Translations under genes and position numbers: made by a program | Notes under the pieces: generated by a model | Seen by the model: only the letters and a program-made list of their open reading frames with translations | What the model was told of the DNA's origin: nothing | Database searches by the model: none | Origin: Vibrio gazogenes | GTDB lineage: Bacteria > Pseudomonadota > Gammaproteobacteria > Enterobacterales > Vibrionaceae | Reading direction: 5' to 3' | Length of the DNA stretch: 64,000 nt | NCBI RefSeq assembly: GCF_002196515.1 | Contig: NZ_CP018835.1 | Span: 2,666,001-2,730,000, forward strand | Shown: positions 32,016 to 39,360 of the stretch, in pieces | How positions within the stretch are numbered: position 1 is the first letter of the stretch | Layout of the letters: each line of letters starts with the position of its first letter

Positions 32016-32033
32016 TAAATCATTTGAATTTTA

Positions 32034-32354
32034 TTATCTTGCCCAATATCCATAAGGAATTTTACGAGGGTCACGCGGAAGTTTTCTCAACGTATATTCA
32101 TCTTGCAGATACATTCTTTCAAAATTACGCTGTCTTGTCCCATATGAAGGTAAACCTCGTAATACATTCACGATGCCCTGAACTTCTGGCGAATTAAAAT
32201 GATATCCGGCATCTAGTAAGCCATTTAATGATACGACTAATTCCTTATATTGTTCATTTGCATTATATAAATTTTTAATTCTTTCTAACATTGCAATGAA
32301 GATGCTACCCAAAGGGCTTGATTTCAATTTTTTTGCCGTATCAAAACTATTCAT
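32034..32354 (-). CDS. Provirus protein of unknown function, 106 aa
   Basis: Last gene of the leftward set. The product is soluble and basic at the C-terminus (RKLPRDPRKIPYGYWAR), with a predicted helical N-terminal half. The start overlaps the stop of the upstream membrane-protein gene by four bases, so they are co-translated. No family is recognised. Base composition is more AT-rich than the structural genes to its right, suggesting a separately acquired pair, perhaps for immunity or exclusion; this is inference. Confidence 0.6.
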   Translation of the reverse strand: MNSFDTAKKLKSSPLGSIFIAMLERIKNLYNANEQYKELVVSLNGLLDAGYHFNSPEVQGIVNVLRGLPSYGTRQRNFERMYLQDEYTLRKLPRDPRKIPYGYWAR

Positions 32355-32725
32355 TTCTTTATCTCCCTAAGGAAGATACCTGCAATAACTAAAGACAATA
32401 TTATTTCTATTGACTGAGCAAAAATATAAACACGAGGTATAGTTTGCTCTGTATACTCAATTACAGGGTAAATTGTTCGAATTATAATTATAACGGGGTA
32501 TAAAATGGCAATTATCTTCATTGATTTGTGAGAAAATAAATCAATTTTCTTCCATACCCCAAATAATGCAATAATCACAAAAAATGTCATTAATTGAGTG
32601 ATAAACTGGATCACCTGCTCAATCGTTGTACCGATATAATCAAATGCTGTTGCGAGTGCGATAGATAGCACAGTGAAAACAAACATAAAACCGGCTAGTT
32701 TGTTATTAGCCATGAGAAGCCCCAT
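32351..32725 (-). CDS. Provirus membrane protein, four predicted helices, 124 aa
   Basis: Hydrophobic protein with helices at about residues 10-30, 36-55, 68-86 and 98-118, and a short basic C-terminus. It could be an exclusion or lysis protein; no family is recognised. ATG 32725 lacks a clear ribosome binding site, while a second in-frame ATG at 32713 has TGGGG seven bases upstream and may be the true start. It is coupled to the 106-aa gene. An AT-rich 136-base gap separates it from the lysis-like genes upstream and probably holds its promoter. Confidence 0.6.
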   Translation of the reverse strand: MGLLMANNKLAGFMFVFTVLSIALATAFDYIGTTIEQVIQFITQLMTFFVIIALFGVWKKIDLFSHKSMKIIAILYPVIIIIRTIYPVIEYTEQTIPRVYIFAQSIEIILSLVIAGIFLREIKK

Positions 32726-32861
32726 CTTATAGATCTAATGATAGCTCATATTATCATACGTTCAGCTATATGAGACCTTTAAGAGGGGGAATATTGCTAT
32801 GGTGAGATTTTGGTTCTATATTCGTTCCAATAGAGCTATATATTTAATTTTAAAACTCTTT

Positions 32862-33014
32862 TTATTTCCTCTGTTCTAACTGAGTTATACGAACATCCAA
32901 TTTTTCCATCATCAAGCGGAGCCACTTCACATCTGTTTTTAGTGTAACCCCGACACCTATGCCGCTGGATAATGCACTGACAGCCGCAATGATTAAAGTC
33001 TGATATTCTCCCAT
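32862..33014 (-). CDS. Tiny one-span protein with coiled-coil tail, 50 aa
   Basis: The frame starts at an ATG whose A is the last base of the preceding stop (TAATG overlap at 33016-33012). The product has a hydrophobic span (LIIAAVSALSSGIGVGVTL, residues 7-25) followed by a charged amphipathic helix ending LEQRK. This resembles small phage lysis accessory or holin-associated proteins. It overlaps a longer reading frame in another register (32836-33027) that I regard as a shadow. Confidence 0.6.
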   Translation of the reverse strand: MGEYQTLIIAAVSALSSGIGVGVTLKTDVKWLRLMMEKLDVRITQLEQRK

Positions 33015-33235
33015 TACTTAAATTCATCCCTCAGCGTTTCCCAGATACCGATGAATAAAGGGGCAGCGGTGCCAATTAAACCGCCATAGTGAACCCCGTC
33101 CGGTGTGATACTGGCAGTTAATAGTTCAGGGTGTCCAGCCGCTAGTGCGACACCGGCACCGATTAACGCGAATCCCTTTTTGGTCGATGCTTGGCTAATA
33201 TCGATGCCTAATTTGTTTTTGAAAAAATCGCTCAT
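33014..33235 (-). CDS. Holin-like small membrane protein, 73 aa
   Basis: ATG 33235 has AGGAG eight bases upstream; the frame is open further but that start is favoured. Two hydrophobic stretches are visible, at about 21-40 (GFALIGAGVALAAG) and 48-66 (GGLIGTAAPLFIGIW), joined by a short loop, the layout of class II holins. Its place next to the muralytic enzyme gene supports a lysis role. Its start overlaps the previous stop as ATGA. Confidence 0.6.
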   Translation of the reverse strand: MSDFFKNKLGIDISQASTKKGFALIGAGVALAAGHPELLTASITPDGVHYGGLIGTAAPLFIGIWETLRDEFK

Positions 33236-33330
33236 AATAGATGGCTCCTTTTCAGATATTTGATGGTGTACGCTGCCAGAATTGCACCGGCAACCGACAG
33301 GGCGATCCGTTTCATGTCTTGCTTTGTCAT
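33232..33330 (-). CDS. Tiny one-span membrane protein, 32 aa
   Basis: A 32-codon frame linked by ATGA overlaps to both neighbours (start inside the upstream stop, stop inside the downstream start). One hydrophobic helix (about residues 9-22, IALSVAGAILAAYT) is flanked by Lys/Arg. PM2 virions contain several membrane proteins of only 30-60 residues, so it may be a virion membrane or lysis component. Confidence 0.55.
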   Translation of the reverse strand: MTKQDMKRIALSVAGAILAAYTIKYLKRSHLL

Positions 33331-33788
33331 GCCATTGCAACCCCTTGTTGTGCCATGCTCAGGCCGTAATAATTGCCGACCTCTTTACGGCTCATGGCAT
33401 AAAGTAGGAGGGCGAGTTGGCCATTATCATTGACATCAACCGTCTGATTTGGAGCGAGCCCCGTCCATTGGCTGATTTGCTGCACATAGAGCGCGGTATC
33501 ATTCTCATTGTCTGGTGCAAAGCGGTAAATCATTTGACTGAGAGTTTTGTATCCTTGGCGGCTGTAACTTCTCAGTATCCGTGCGCCAGCCCGAAAGCCG
33601 TAGACAGGGTGTTTGAACTCTTCGAATTCTTTATCACGGTTAAATCCTGATTTACCTTCCCAATCATTCGCTGAGTCACGAATGTTAAGCGGGTTATTGT
33701 TGCGAACGCCACGCGGAAGCGTTGAGCGGTAAAGCATATATGTGAGTCCTCCTGCTCCGATAAAAATTAAAACTGATTTCAGTGTCAT
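33327..33788 (-). CDS. Membrane-anchored muralytic enzyme-like protein, 153 aa
   Basis: ATG 33788 gives an N-terminal anchor (VLIFIGAGGLTYMLY) followed by RGVRNNNPLNIRDSANDWEG and HPVYGFRAGARILRSY. This RGxRNNNPxNIR family is lysozyme-like and is often named structural protein P5 in database annotation of phage genomes. It would open the peptidoglycan during entry or release. The C-terminal part (QISQWTGLAPNQTVDVND) is typical of these proteins. The longer upstream frame overlaps the spike gene and is not used. Confidence 0.72.
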   Translation of the reverse strand: MTLKSVLIFIGAGGLTYMLYRSTLPRGVRNNNPLNIRDSANDWEGKSGFNRDKEFEEFKHPVYGFRAGARILRSYSRQGYKTLSQMIYRFAPDNENDTALYVQQISQWTGLAPNQTVDVNDNGQLALLLYAMSRKEVGNYYGLSMAQQGVAMA

Positions 33789-33798
33789 AGTTATGGCC

Positions 33799-34641
33799 TT
33801 ATGCCAGCGGGATTTCTGCATCAAACCGCAGCCCTGTAACACTCGGATCTGCCCCTCTGAGCGTCGCTCTTCCTGTGACATAAACCCGTTTTCCGCTTGA
33901 CCACGTACCGATAGTCGGGGCTGGGTTGAAGTCCTTATAACTGTTATATCCGGCGGTTGGCTTGGTGCGCATCTGTACCGGCAGGGTGATTTCAATATAT
34001 GCCCAGCGCATGCCGCCAACTTCAGTCAGCGTCGCGGTGACTTTGCTGCCGACATCGTAATAACGCGCCCAGCACATAAGACGGTTGAGCGTCCGATCCG
34101 GTGCCTGATAGGGCGTTGCCGTGTTACCTTCGCTGAGAACGATTTTTCGGGCACCTGCCGGAACATCAATCCGCCAGTGCCCCGATGACGGGCTGGTCAG
34201 TTGCCGGGTAGTCATATTTTCCCCGGACAGTGTATAAACCGTCTGAGGCTGATAGTCTCCGTCCTCAACCATCTGGGCGATCCCCGATGCAGTTTTGCAC
34301 CAACAATCAAATCCGTATTGCCCGGTTTTGAGTGCTGACCAGTCCCCTTTGAAATTGCGCTGGTTTTCCTGAAAGTCAGGATTAATCAACAGATTCCGGG
34401 CACTTGTCGGTCTGACCGGTGTCTGATGGATGATTGCATCAATCTTCTTTTCCAGCTCGCTGTCTCTGTCTGCAAGCGTCTGGCTGGTTTGGGTCAGACG
34501 CTGGCTTGACTGATTCAGACTCAGAATATCTTTGATAAACTGCGCATCCTTATTCGACAGTGCGGTGAGCTTTTCACTCAGACCGGTAATGTCATCAATA
34601 CCGTTTTGAGGTTGATTGAATACAGGATTAGTAATATTCAT
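33799..34641 (-). CDS. Spike / receptor-binding protein candidate, 280 aa
   Basis: Residues 1-75 are polar and helical with heptad repeats (trimerising coiled coil likely). From about residue 82 the sequence ARNLLINPDFQENQR...GFDCW resembles the carbohydrate-binding NLLxNxDFxxxQR module of tailed-phage tail fibres, followed by LSEGNTATPYQAPDRTLN..CARYY-like text (here LMCWARYY). In PM2 the pentameric spike P1 recognises the host; by position and sequence this is the likely equivalent. A tail-fibre-like domain in a tailless provirus suggests exchange of receptor-binding modules. Confidence 0.65.
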   Translation of the reverse strand: MNITNPVFNQPQNGIDDITGLSEKLTALSNKDAQFIKDILSLNQSSQRLTQTSQTLADRDSELEKKIDAIIHQTPVRPTSARNLLINPDFQENQRNFKGDWSALKTGQYGFDCWCKTASGIAQMVEDGDYQPQTVYTLSGENMTTRQLTSPSSGHWRIDVPAGARKIVLSEGNTATPYQAPDRTLNRLMCWARYYDVGSKVTATLTEVGGMRWAYIEITLPVQMRTKPTAGYNSYKDFNPAPTIGTWSSGKRVYVTGRATLRGADPSVTGLRFDAEIPLA

Positions 34642-35252
34642 GATTTCACTCCGGTAACGGTCAGGCGTGCATGGGTGGCACTGGCGTTATAGGCGTACAG
34701 CTCCCCTGAAAAATCCAATGAGACAGAACCGACAGCATTATGACTCCCCATCACCATCAGGCCGCGATTGCTGGACACATTGAAGTCACCAATACGTAAT
34801 GTTGTGACTTCATCACTGATGACCTGAATTGTCAGTTGACGATACCCGCCTATGGTCAGTCTGGCTTTTTCGCCGGCAGCAATTTCAATATCTGGCTGAG
34901 TGGTCATGGCCGATGGGGAAATCAGTTCTACTTTTTGCCCGTCAGTAACCGTGACCTTTGCATTAAATTTCAACGGTTCAATGATCCGCTGAACAACCAG
35001 CCCCGACGTGGAGGCCGGTTTGTGCTCTAAGTCTGAAATCTGATAGTCAAAATTCACGGTGTCGGGTGAATGATGGGTCAGAAACATATTCTCAAACTCA
35101 GTGACCTGAATCCTGTCCCCGGATTCAAGCCGCTGCGGTTTCAGACCGTCGGCAGAAATAAAAACCGGTGCCGTCGTTGACCGGACAATCAAATATTTTC
35201 CCCGTCCCCCGACAGAGATCGGGGTTTCAGTATTGGGTTGTAAAATCATCAT
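34638..35252 (-). CDS. Beta-rich virion protein candidate, 204 aa
   Basis: No membrane segment; alternating hydrophobic strands and turns throughout (GGRGKYLIVRSTTAPVFIS, KVTVTDGQKVELIS, LTIGGYRQLTIQV), consistent with a beta-sandwich or penton/spike-base protein. It overlaps the spike gene by four bases and sits between it and the 158-aa membrane-anchored protein, which places it in the vertex module. No family is recognised. Confidence 0.6.
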   Translation of the reverse strand: MMILQPNTETPISVGGRGKYLIVRSTTAPVFISADGLKPQRLESGDRIQVTEFENMFLTHHSPDTVNFDYQISDLEHKPASTSGLVVQRIIEPLKFNAKVTVTDGQKVELISPSAMTTQPDIEIAAGEKARLTIGGYRQLTIQVISDEVTTLRIGDFNVSSNRGLMVMGSHNAVGSVSLDFSGELYAYNASATHARLTVTGVKS

Positions 35253-35725
35253 TTTCCCCTTAGTGCGACAACACCCAGAACACCACCGACTACACAGGCC
35301 GCGATTGCAAACTGAGTCAGGTAACTACTGTTATCCAGCCCTGTCTGCTCACGCTGTTTGGCGGCACCTGCAACGGCAAGGGCGGTGCGTGTGTTTTCAC
35401 TGGCCTGATTTGCAACCGACTTGATTGCATCAATGGCGCTTTTATTGGCTGACAGGGACTTTTCACCAAATGAAAATGCTTCTTTCAGCGAGTTTTTACC
35501 AAAAGAGAGCGCTTCTTTGGTGGTGTCGGCACTGGTCTCAAGGGCTTTTTTGGCGGTTTCTTTAGCCGCATTGACCGCCCCTTGATCGGTGACGGTAATA
35601 TTTCCGACACTGCCTTGAACCCCGCTCAGGAGTATTCCCAGATTATCGCCTTGTACCGCATTGGTGCCGCTGATCGATGTGGTATTGGTTGTGTTACTGC
35701 TGTTTGACTTTCCGCCACCGCCCAT
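35249..35725 (-). CDS. Vertex/membrane-linking protein candidate, 158 aa
   Basis: N-terminus MGGGGKSNSSNTTNTT is Gly/Ser/Asn-rich. The middle (about 50-125) is Ala-rich helix with repeats of the type KEALSFGKNSLKEAFSFGEK. A C-terminal membrane helix (about 132-155, LTQFAIAACVVGGVLGVVAL) ends in RGK. Similar low-complexity-plus-anchor proteins occur in other membrane-containing phages. It likely links capsid or spike to the internal membrane; this is inferred from the layout. Confidence 0.6.
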   Translation of the reverse strand: MGGGGKSNSSNTTNTTSISGTNAVQGDNLGILLSGVQGSVGNITVTDQGAVNAAKETAKKALETSADTTKEALSFGKNSLKEAFSFGEKSLSANKSAIDAIKSVANQASENTRTALAVAGAAKQREQTGLDNSSYLTQFAIAACVVGGVLGVVALRGK

Positions 35726-36138
35726 TAATCACCCCCTGTAAATTGCAGACACAAGACCGACTCATCACCGTGTGTTTCAGTCGTCACAAAACCAAAGCGT
35801 CTTAAAATTCGGGTCATCCCTTGACGAACCGTGTGATATTTCACGCATTGATACCCTTGAGAGCGAACCGCATCGATTATCACGGGTGCCGCTTGTTTGA
35901 GCCCTTTGCCGGTCAGCGCCAGAATCAGATATTCGTTTTCATCGGTCACATAGCCGACGAAGCGCACCGCAACCCCTTTACCTTTTAACTGGTAGAAGCT
36001 GGCGCGTTTACTCAGGACGGCATCACAGCAAAACTTGTATTCATATTTTGCATCTTTCAGGCGGTTGAAGGCCGGACGGAGCAAAGAAAACTGAGCTTTG
36101 ATATCAGCCCGATTCGGGCGGATAAGTGTAAATTTCAT
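35725..36138 (-). CDS. GNAT-like provirus protein, 137 aa
   Basis: Soluble protein whose central part (VAVRFVGYVTDENEYLILALTGKGL, then a helix and KYHTVRQGMTRILRRFGF) resembles the strand-turn-helix order of N-acetyltransferases, including a motif-B-like GFxxTET ending. The usual acetyl-CoA loop (Q/RxxGxG/A) is not clear, so it may be a structural derivative. It lies inside the virion-protein cluster. Function unknown. Confidence 0.5.
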   Translation of the reverse strand: MKFTLIRPNRADIKAQFSLLRPAFNRLKDAKYEYKFCCDAVLSKRASFYQLKGKGVAVRFVGYVTDENEYLILALTGKGLKQAAPVIIDAVRSQGYQCVKYHTVRQGMTRILRRFGFVTTETHGDESVLCLQFTGGD

Positions 36139-36356
36139 TTCTTCACCACCACAAACGTAATTGCAGCAATCACAAGGATGATCGGCAGGTTCTGCATCAA
36201 ACGCTGTCCCGCACTGCCGCTGAAGTTAATCGCCCCGTTGGTGATGCCCCCGATGGAATTTCTGGCGGTTGCCGTTGCATCACCGGCAGCACCACCGCCC
36301 GCATTAATCGGCATGGTGCCGGAGTTCGTCAATCCGCCTCCGATAGTTGGGATCAT
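36135..36356 (-). CDS. Small C-terminally anchored virion protein candidate, 73 aa
   Basis: Gly/Ala/Asn-rich soluble part (residues 1-53) and a C-terminal membrane helix (LPIILVIAAITFVVVKK). It overlaps the genes on both sides by four bases. The layout fits internal-membrane proteins of PM2-like virions. Confidence 0.55.
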   Translation of the reverse strand: MIPTIGGGLTNSGTMPINAGGGAAGDATATARNSIGGITNGAINFSGSAGQRLMQNLPIILVIAAITFVVVKK

Positions 36357-36511
36357 TTCATCTCCTTAACCAGCCGGTAAGTGAGATAACACCCGCCCCC
36401 AATGGCTGACAGCTTGACTAACTTCCCCACACCGGAGCCAGCCCAGAAACCACCCCCGAACCCTAGTACCCCTGTTGCAACGGGGATCAGATAAATCAAT
36501 GGTATTGGCAT
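36353..36511 (-). CDS. Small membrane protein, 52 aa
   Basis: ATG 36511 has AGGGGG upstream. Hydrophobic stretches (IPLIYLIPVATGVLGFGGGFWAG) with glycine zipper character, then a basic segment and a second weak span. The stop overlaps the next start (ATGA at 36356). A virion membrane protein is likely; no family is recognised. Confidence 0.55.
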   Translation of the reverse strand: MPIPLIYLIPVATGVLGFGGGFWAGSGVGKLVKLSAIGGGCYLTYRLVKEMK

Positions 36512-36520
36512 TGCCGCCCC

Positions 36521-36787
36521 CTATTTTTTAGCCGCCATGACCACAATCCCAATCAGGAGTAATGCACCCAGACCGCCCCCGATATACAGGAGGGTCTTGT
36601 CATTGCCTTGTGGTGCCGGTGTGACTTTGTTGCCGTTATCATCGGCCTGATGGGTTGCCTGTGGCTGGGTATTGGCGTTGACCGAACTGTTATCACTGGT
36701 AGCGGCTCCGACAAGGTTGTCGAAGCCTTCACCGACGCTATCGAGTAAGCCGGAGCCAAAATTACTTAAATCATCTAAGAACGCCAT
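36521..36787 (-). CDS. Small C-terminally anchored virion protein candidate, 88 aa
   Basis: Acidic, Gly-rich N-terminus (FLDDLSNFGSGLLDSVGEGFDNLV), a polar Asn/Gln/Thr linker (30-62) and a C-terminal helix (LLYIGGGLGALLLIGIVVMAAKK). It lies 10 bases after the capsid gene, with a strong ribosome binding site (GGGGGC). It is probably membrane-associated in the virion. Confidence 0.55.
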   Translation of the reverse strand: MAFLDDLSNFGSGLLDSVGEGFDNLVGAATSDNSSVNANTQPQATHQADDNGNKVTPAPQGNDKTLLYIGGGLGALLLIGIVVMAAKK

Positions 36788-36797
36788 GATTGCCCCC

Positions 36798-37604
36798 TTA
36801 CTTAATCAGGTCGGGGCGAACGATTTTGACGGACTCAACAATGATCGGGATCGAGCCGACAGCACTGTCGGTTTTCACCGTAAATTTCAGCTCGTTGGTG
36901 TGCGCGGTCTGAAATAGTTCATCAATAAAATAACCGCGCATAATCGGATCGAAGTGATACATCCCTGATTGCCAGAATCGACGATTGCGTTTGGCACGCA
37001 TCGTTTCAACTGCGCGGGTTGTGTCGTACACCTTGATATAATCGCGGTGAATTTCGAGTGAGTTCACAGTTTCTGACAAGAAATGCATCCGACGAACCAG
37101 CAATAACGGACCTGATACAAGATCGAGAAATTCGTTTTCGGTTGATGTCGCTTGCATGGTTTGTTTTTTGATTTGCGGCACGACAATGCGTACACCCTGA
37201 GCGGGGGAGACGGTCGCATGACCTTTGAGCACCACACCTGATGCATTGCCGCTCGTATCCGGTGCAATCTCCACCTCAAGGATAATATTGTCTCCGGCCT
37301 CGGTCACAAGGGCGGTGTAACGCATCCCGTTTTTCGTTTTGGCGGTAATGTCAGCCAGTGGAATATGATAAAAACCATCAATTGACGGCATCCCTTTGTA
37401 AGCTTCAAGGGATTTCATCAACTTGCCGTCAAGGACAATGATTTCATCACCGTTTAAGGTAATCGAAACCCGTTTAATCTGCTCCGGTGACAGGTTGGTT
37501 TCAAGAAAGATTTCTTCATAGACGGGGCCGGTTGGGATCACCATTGAGGCTTTTTCTCCGTAGGCGACGCCCGTAAATGAATTAAGTCGCATCACTGAAT
37601 TCAT
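36798..37604 (-). CDS. Major capsid protein, PM2 P2-like double jelly roll
   Basis: 268 residues against 269 for PM2 P2. The N-terminal segment (LNSFTGVAYG...IPTGPVYEEIFLETN-LSPEQIKRV) lines up with the P2 start, where LNS..NVAAG, LPIGQTYE and TPSQIKNV occur at the same spacing. The C-terminal half has FDPIMRGYFIDELFQ and KFTVKTDS, like the LLDQMIQDL-LKID region of P2. P2 folds as two jelly rolls and forms the trimeric capsomer. This is from memory of P2; a structure prediction would settle it. Confidence 0.8.
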   Translation of the reverse strand: MNSVMRLNSFTGVAYGEKASMVIPTGPVYEEIFLETNLSPEQIKRVSITLNGDEIIVLDGKLMKSLEAYKGMPSIDGFYHIPLADITAKTKNGMRYTALVTEAGDNIILEVEIAPDTSGNASGVVLKGHATVSPAQGVRIVVPQIKKQTMQATSTENEFLDLVSGPLLLVRRMHFLSETVNSLEIHRDYIKVYDTTRAVETMRAKRNRRFWQSGMYHFDPIMRGYFIDELFQTAHTNELKFTVKTDSAVGSIPIIVESVKIVRPDLIK

Positions 37605-37615
37605 ACGCTCTCCCC

Positions 37616-37729
37616 TTAACCGATCGCGTCTTCAACAGAATCAACGTTATTTGATGCCCAGACCACGCCAGCGGCAACCACTGCGGCAATCAGGCCGACC
37701 ACAGCGATATTCTTTGCGGATAATCTCAT
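37616..37729 (-). CDS. Tiny membrane protein before the capsid gene, 37 aa
   Basis: ATG 37729 has GGAG eight bases upstream. Sequence starts MRLSAKNIAVVGLI, with one hydrophobic helix (residues 8-25, rich in Ala/Val) and an acidic tail. It is the first gene after the terminator-like hairpin at 37741 and precedes the capsid gene by 11 bases. It resembles the miniature membrane proteins of PM2 virions. Confidence 0.6.
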   Translation of the reverse strand: MRLSAKNIAVVGLIAAVVAAGVVWASNNVDSVEDAIG

Positions 37730-37740
37730 GTTTGCTCCAA

Positions 37741-37766
37741 TAAAAAACCGCCCAACATTAGGCGGT
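37741..37766 (-). terminator. Terminator-like hairpin directly before the capsid operon
   Basis: On the minus strand ACCGCC and GGCGGT form a stem with an eight-base loop, followed by TTTTTT. The T tract ends only about four bases before the GGAG of the 37-aa gene, leaving no room for a promoter in between. It would stop transcription from the ATPase side unless bypassed, or mark the 5' end of the late mRNA. Confidence 0.8.
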
Positions 37767-37781
37767 CTGTATCAAAGCACA

Positions 37782-37820
37782 CGATTCACAACCGATGCCT
37801 AACCCGATTGTGAATCGGGT
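37782..37820. repeat. Nested inverted repeats between ATPase and capsid operons
   Basis: CGATTCACAA (37782-37791) is the inverse of TTGTGAATCG (37808-37817). Within the right part ACCCGATT-GTG-AATCGGGT (37802-37820) is itself a perfect short hairpin. The region is the only non-coding space (about 120 bases) in the late gene block and is a candidate activator site, terminator of the ATPase gene, or replication nick site. Confidence 0.55.
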
Positions 37821-37848
37821 TTAGAATAAATGTGATTTGAGTCGCATT

Positions 37849-38508
37849 TCACCATCGAATCGCCCCTTTTTGATAGGCTTTTCCATCCTGTAGCAGATAC
37901 TCAAGCGGGTTTAACCGGTCGATTTCATCGGCTGATATGCCAGTCATTTTTTCTAAATAAATTGCACTGGTATGGGTTTTTTGCATCATCACACAGGCGC
38001 GCTGACAGTTATCAATGATGGTTTTGGAAACCTCCTGACCGCGCTGAAACAGGTTAATCGAATGCAGATTGAACTTGCGTCCCAGTCGCAAAATTTTGCC
38101 ATGATAACCGGTGGCTTTTCCTGCATTCTCGCTGTGCTCGGCAACTTCTTCACAAATGATTTTGAGCGGCTTTGGATGTTTACCATTCCCACAGCCCCAA
38201 ACCACCCTACAAAAGCGGTCAAAGTCTTTGACGGTGGTTTCATGCTTCGGTTGGTAGGCTATCTTAAACCCCTGCCGTGTTTTACGTCCTGCAATCATGG
38301 CGGTGGCAAAGTCTTTGATGTTGTCATACCCCCGAACGACTCGCCCCGCCAGTGTGCCGGTATAGTCCCCGACTGGATCAAAGATAGCGACTTGATCGGT
38401 GGCGTGGATAAAGAGTTTCTTTGCGGCTGAGGTCTTACCGCTGCCACTCATCCCAACCGCATAGACATGACCATTGTGCAGCGCATTATTAGGGTTAATC
38501 GGCTGCAT
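37849..38508 (-). CDS. Packaging ATPase, PM2 P9-like
   Basis: 219 residues from ATG 38508 (GGAGA upstream, overlapping the previous gene by 14 bases). Walker A GMSGSGKTS lies near residues 19-27, and a Walker B-like LKIICEEVAE in the middle; a conserved FQRGQEVSKTIIDNCQ with sensor-like Asn follows. These are features of the FtsK/HerA-type genome-packaging ATPases of membrane-containing viruses. A longer in-frame start at 38559 is possible but overlaps more. It is one of the three hallmark genes of the provirus. Confidence 0.8.
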   Translation of the reverse strand: MQPINPNNALHNGHVYAVGMSGSGKTSAAKKLFIHATDQVAIFDPVGDYTGTLAGRVVRGYDNIKDFATAMIAGRKTRQGFKIAYQPKHETTVKDFDRFCRVVWGCGNGKHPKPLKIICEEVAEHSENAGKATGYHGKILRLGRKFNLHSINLFQRGQEVSKTIIDNCQRACVMMQKTHTSAIYLEKMTGISADEIDRLNPLEYLLQDGKAYQKGAIRW

Positions 38509-38977
38509 GGTCTGGCTCTCCGTCCTCTTTGGCCGCTTGGATTTCTTTGGCTCGGTCAAGGGCTTTGAGTTCTTTCACCTGATGATACGATGAAAACCCG
38601 AGTGCCCCCGCAGCCATGACAAAGGTCAGCTCTTCTTTGTACTGGACAAGCCACGGGGGAAGCTCACCCCCGTATTTGACAAACAGTGGCGCGGCTGCCC
38701 CTGCCACCCCTTTAACCTGGGCTTCATCAAATACAAAATCTTTGTGTACGAACTGCCGGATCACTTCTTCAGTGACGCCTATCACCGCCATTGATGTTGC
38801 TTCACCTGTTGCCAGTGCTGCCGCCTCTTTGGGGTCGGTTTTGGCTATGGCTTCATCAGGGTTAAAATCCTGCTCGGTGATTTCACTCAGTAATGCATCT
38901 TCATCGGCTTTTGAATGGGTTTCGAAACCGATCTCATGTTGTGCATCGTTTTCTGAATATTCCGTTAGATTTTCCAT
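38495..38977 (-). CDS. Provirus protein of unknown function, 160 aa
   Basis: Acidic N-terminal half (residues 1-60, many Glu/Asp), then a region with Ala/Gly-rich hydrophobic segments (KGVAGAAAPLFVKYGGELP and LTFVMAAGALGFSSYHQV) that may cross or touch a membrane, and a charged C-terminus. It overlaps the zinc-ribbon protein gene by one base and the ATPase gene by 14. It may be a packaging-vertex membrane partner of the ATPase; that is inferred only from position. Confidence 0.55.
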   Translation of the reverse strand: MENLTEYSENDAQHEIGFETHSKADEDALLSEITEQDFNPDEAIAKTDPKEAAALATGEATSMAVIGVTEEVIRQFVHKDFVFDEAQVKGVAGAAAPLFVKYGGELPPWLVQYKEELTFVMAAGALGFSSYHQVKELKALDRAKEIQAAKEDGEPDHAAD

Positions 38978-39360
38978 TAAGACACCACCTTGATTGCTTT
39001 AATCAGACCCCCGAACACCACGCCTAAAGCGCCCCCTAATCCCATGCAGGCAAGGGTGGTCATTGGCTTTGATTCCGCTTCTGGTTTGGGTTCCGGATTG
39101 GGTTTATTTTCCGTTTGTTTTTCCGTCTGGATTGGCAATGATTCCGGTTGGTTCATCTCGTCAATCTGAGCCTGAACCGCTTCAAGGGGCTGAAAGGCTT
39201 TCATTTCCGCTTGGGCTGCTTTGCCGGTTCGGGTATCTGGGCCACAGTCACAGCGACCGTGAACAAAGGCCGAGCGTTTGCCTTTGCCTTGCTTAATGGC
39301 TTTGGGGTGTTTGCAGGTATGGCAAACCACATACCCGAGAATATCGTCAGATTCAGTCAT
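38977..39360 (-). CDS. Zinc-ribbon protein with C-terminal membrane segment, 127 aa
   Basis: ATG 39360 has AAGGAG nine bases upstream. CHTCKHPKAI near the start and CDCGP about 20 residues later give a four-Cys zinc-ribbon pattern. The middle is Pro/Glu/Lys-rich (PIQTEKQTENKPNPEPKPE), and the C-terminus has a hydrophobic glycine-rich span (LACMGLGGALGVVFGGLI). PM2 has small zinc-finger late-transcription factors; a zinc ribbon tied to a membrane span is odd for that role. Function unknown. Confidence 0.6.
   Translation of the reverse strand: MTESDDILGYVVCHTCKHPKAIKQGKGKRSAFVHGRCDCGPDTRTGKAAQAEMKAFQPLEAVQAQIDEMNQPESLPIQTEKQTENKPNPEPKPEAESKPMTTLACMGLGGALGVVFGGLIKAIKVVS

Noticed and set aside
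32836..33027. 63-aa frame overlapping the small lysis-like genes
   Set aside because: Cys/Arg-rich product without features; the 50-aa frame in another register has a membrane span, a coiled coil and a coupled start.
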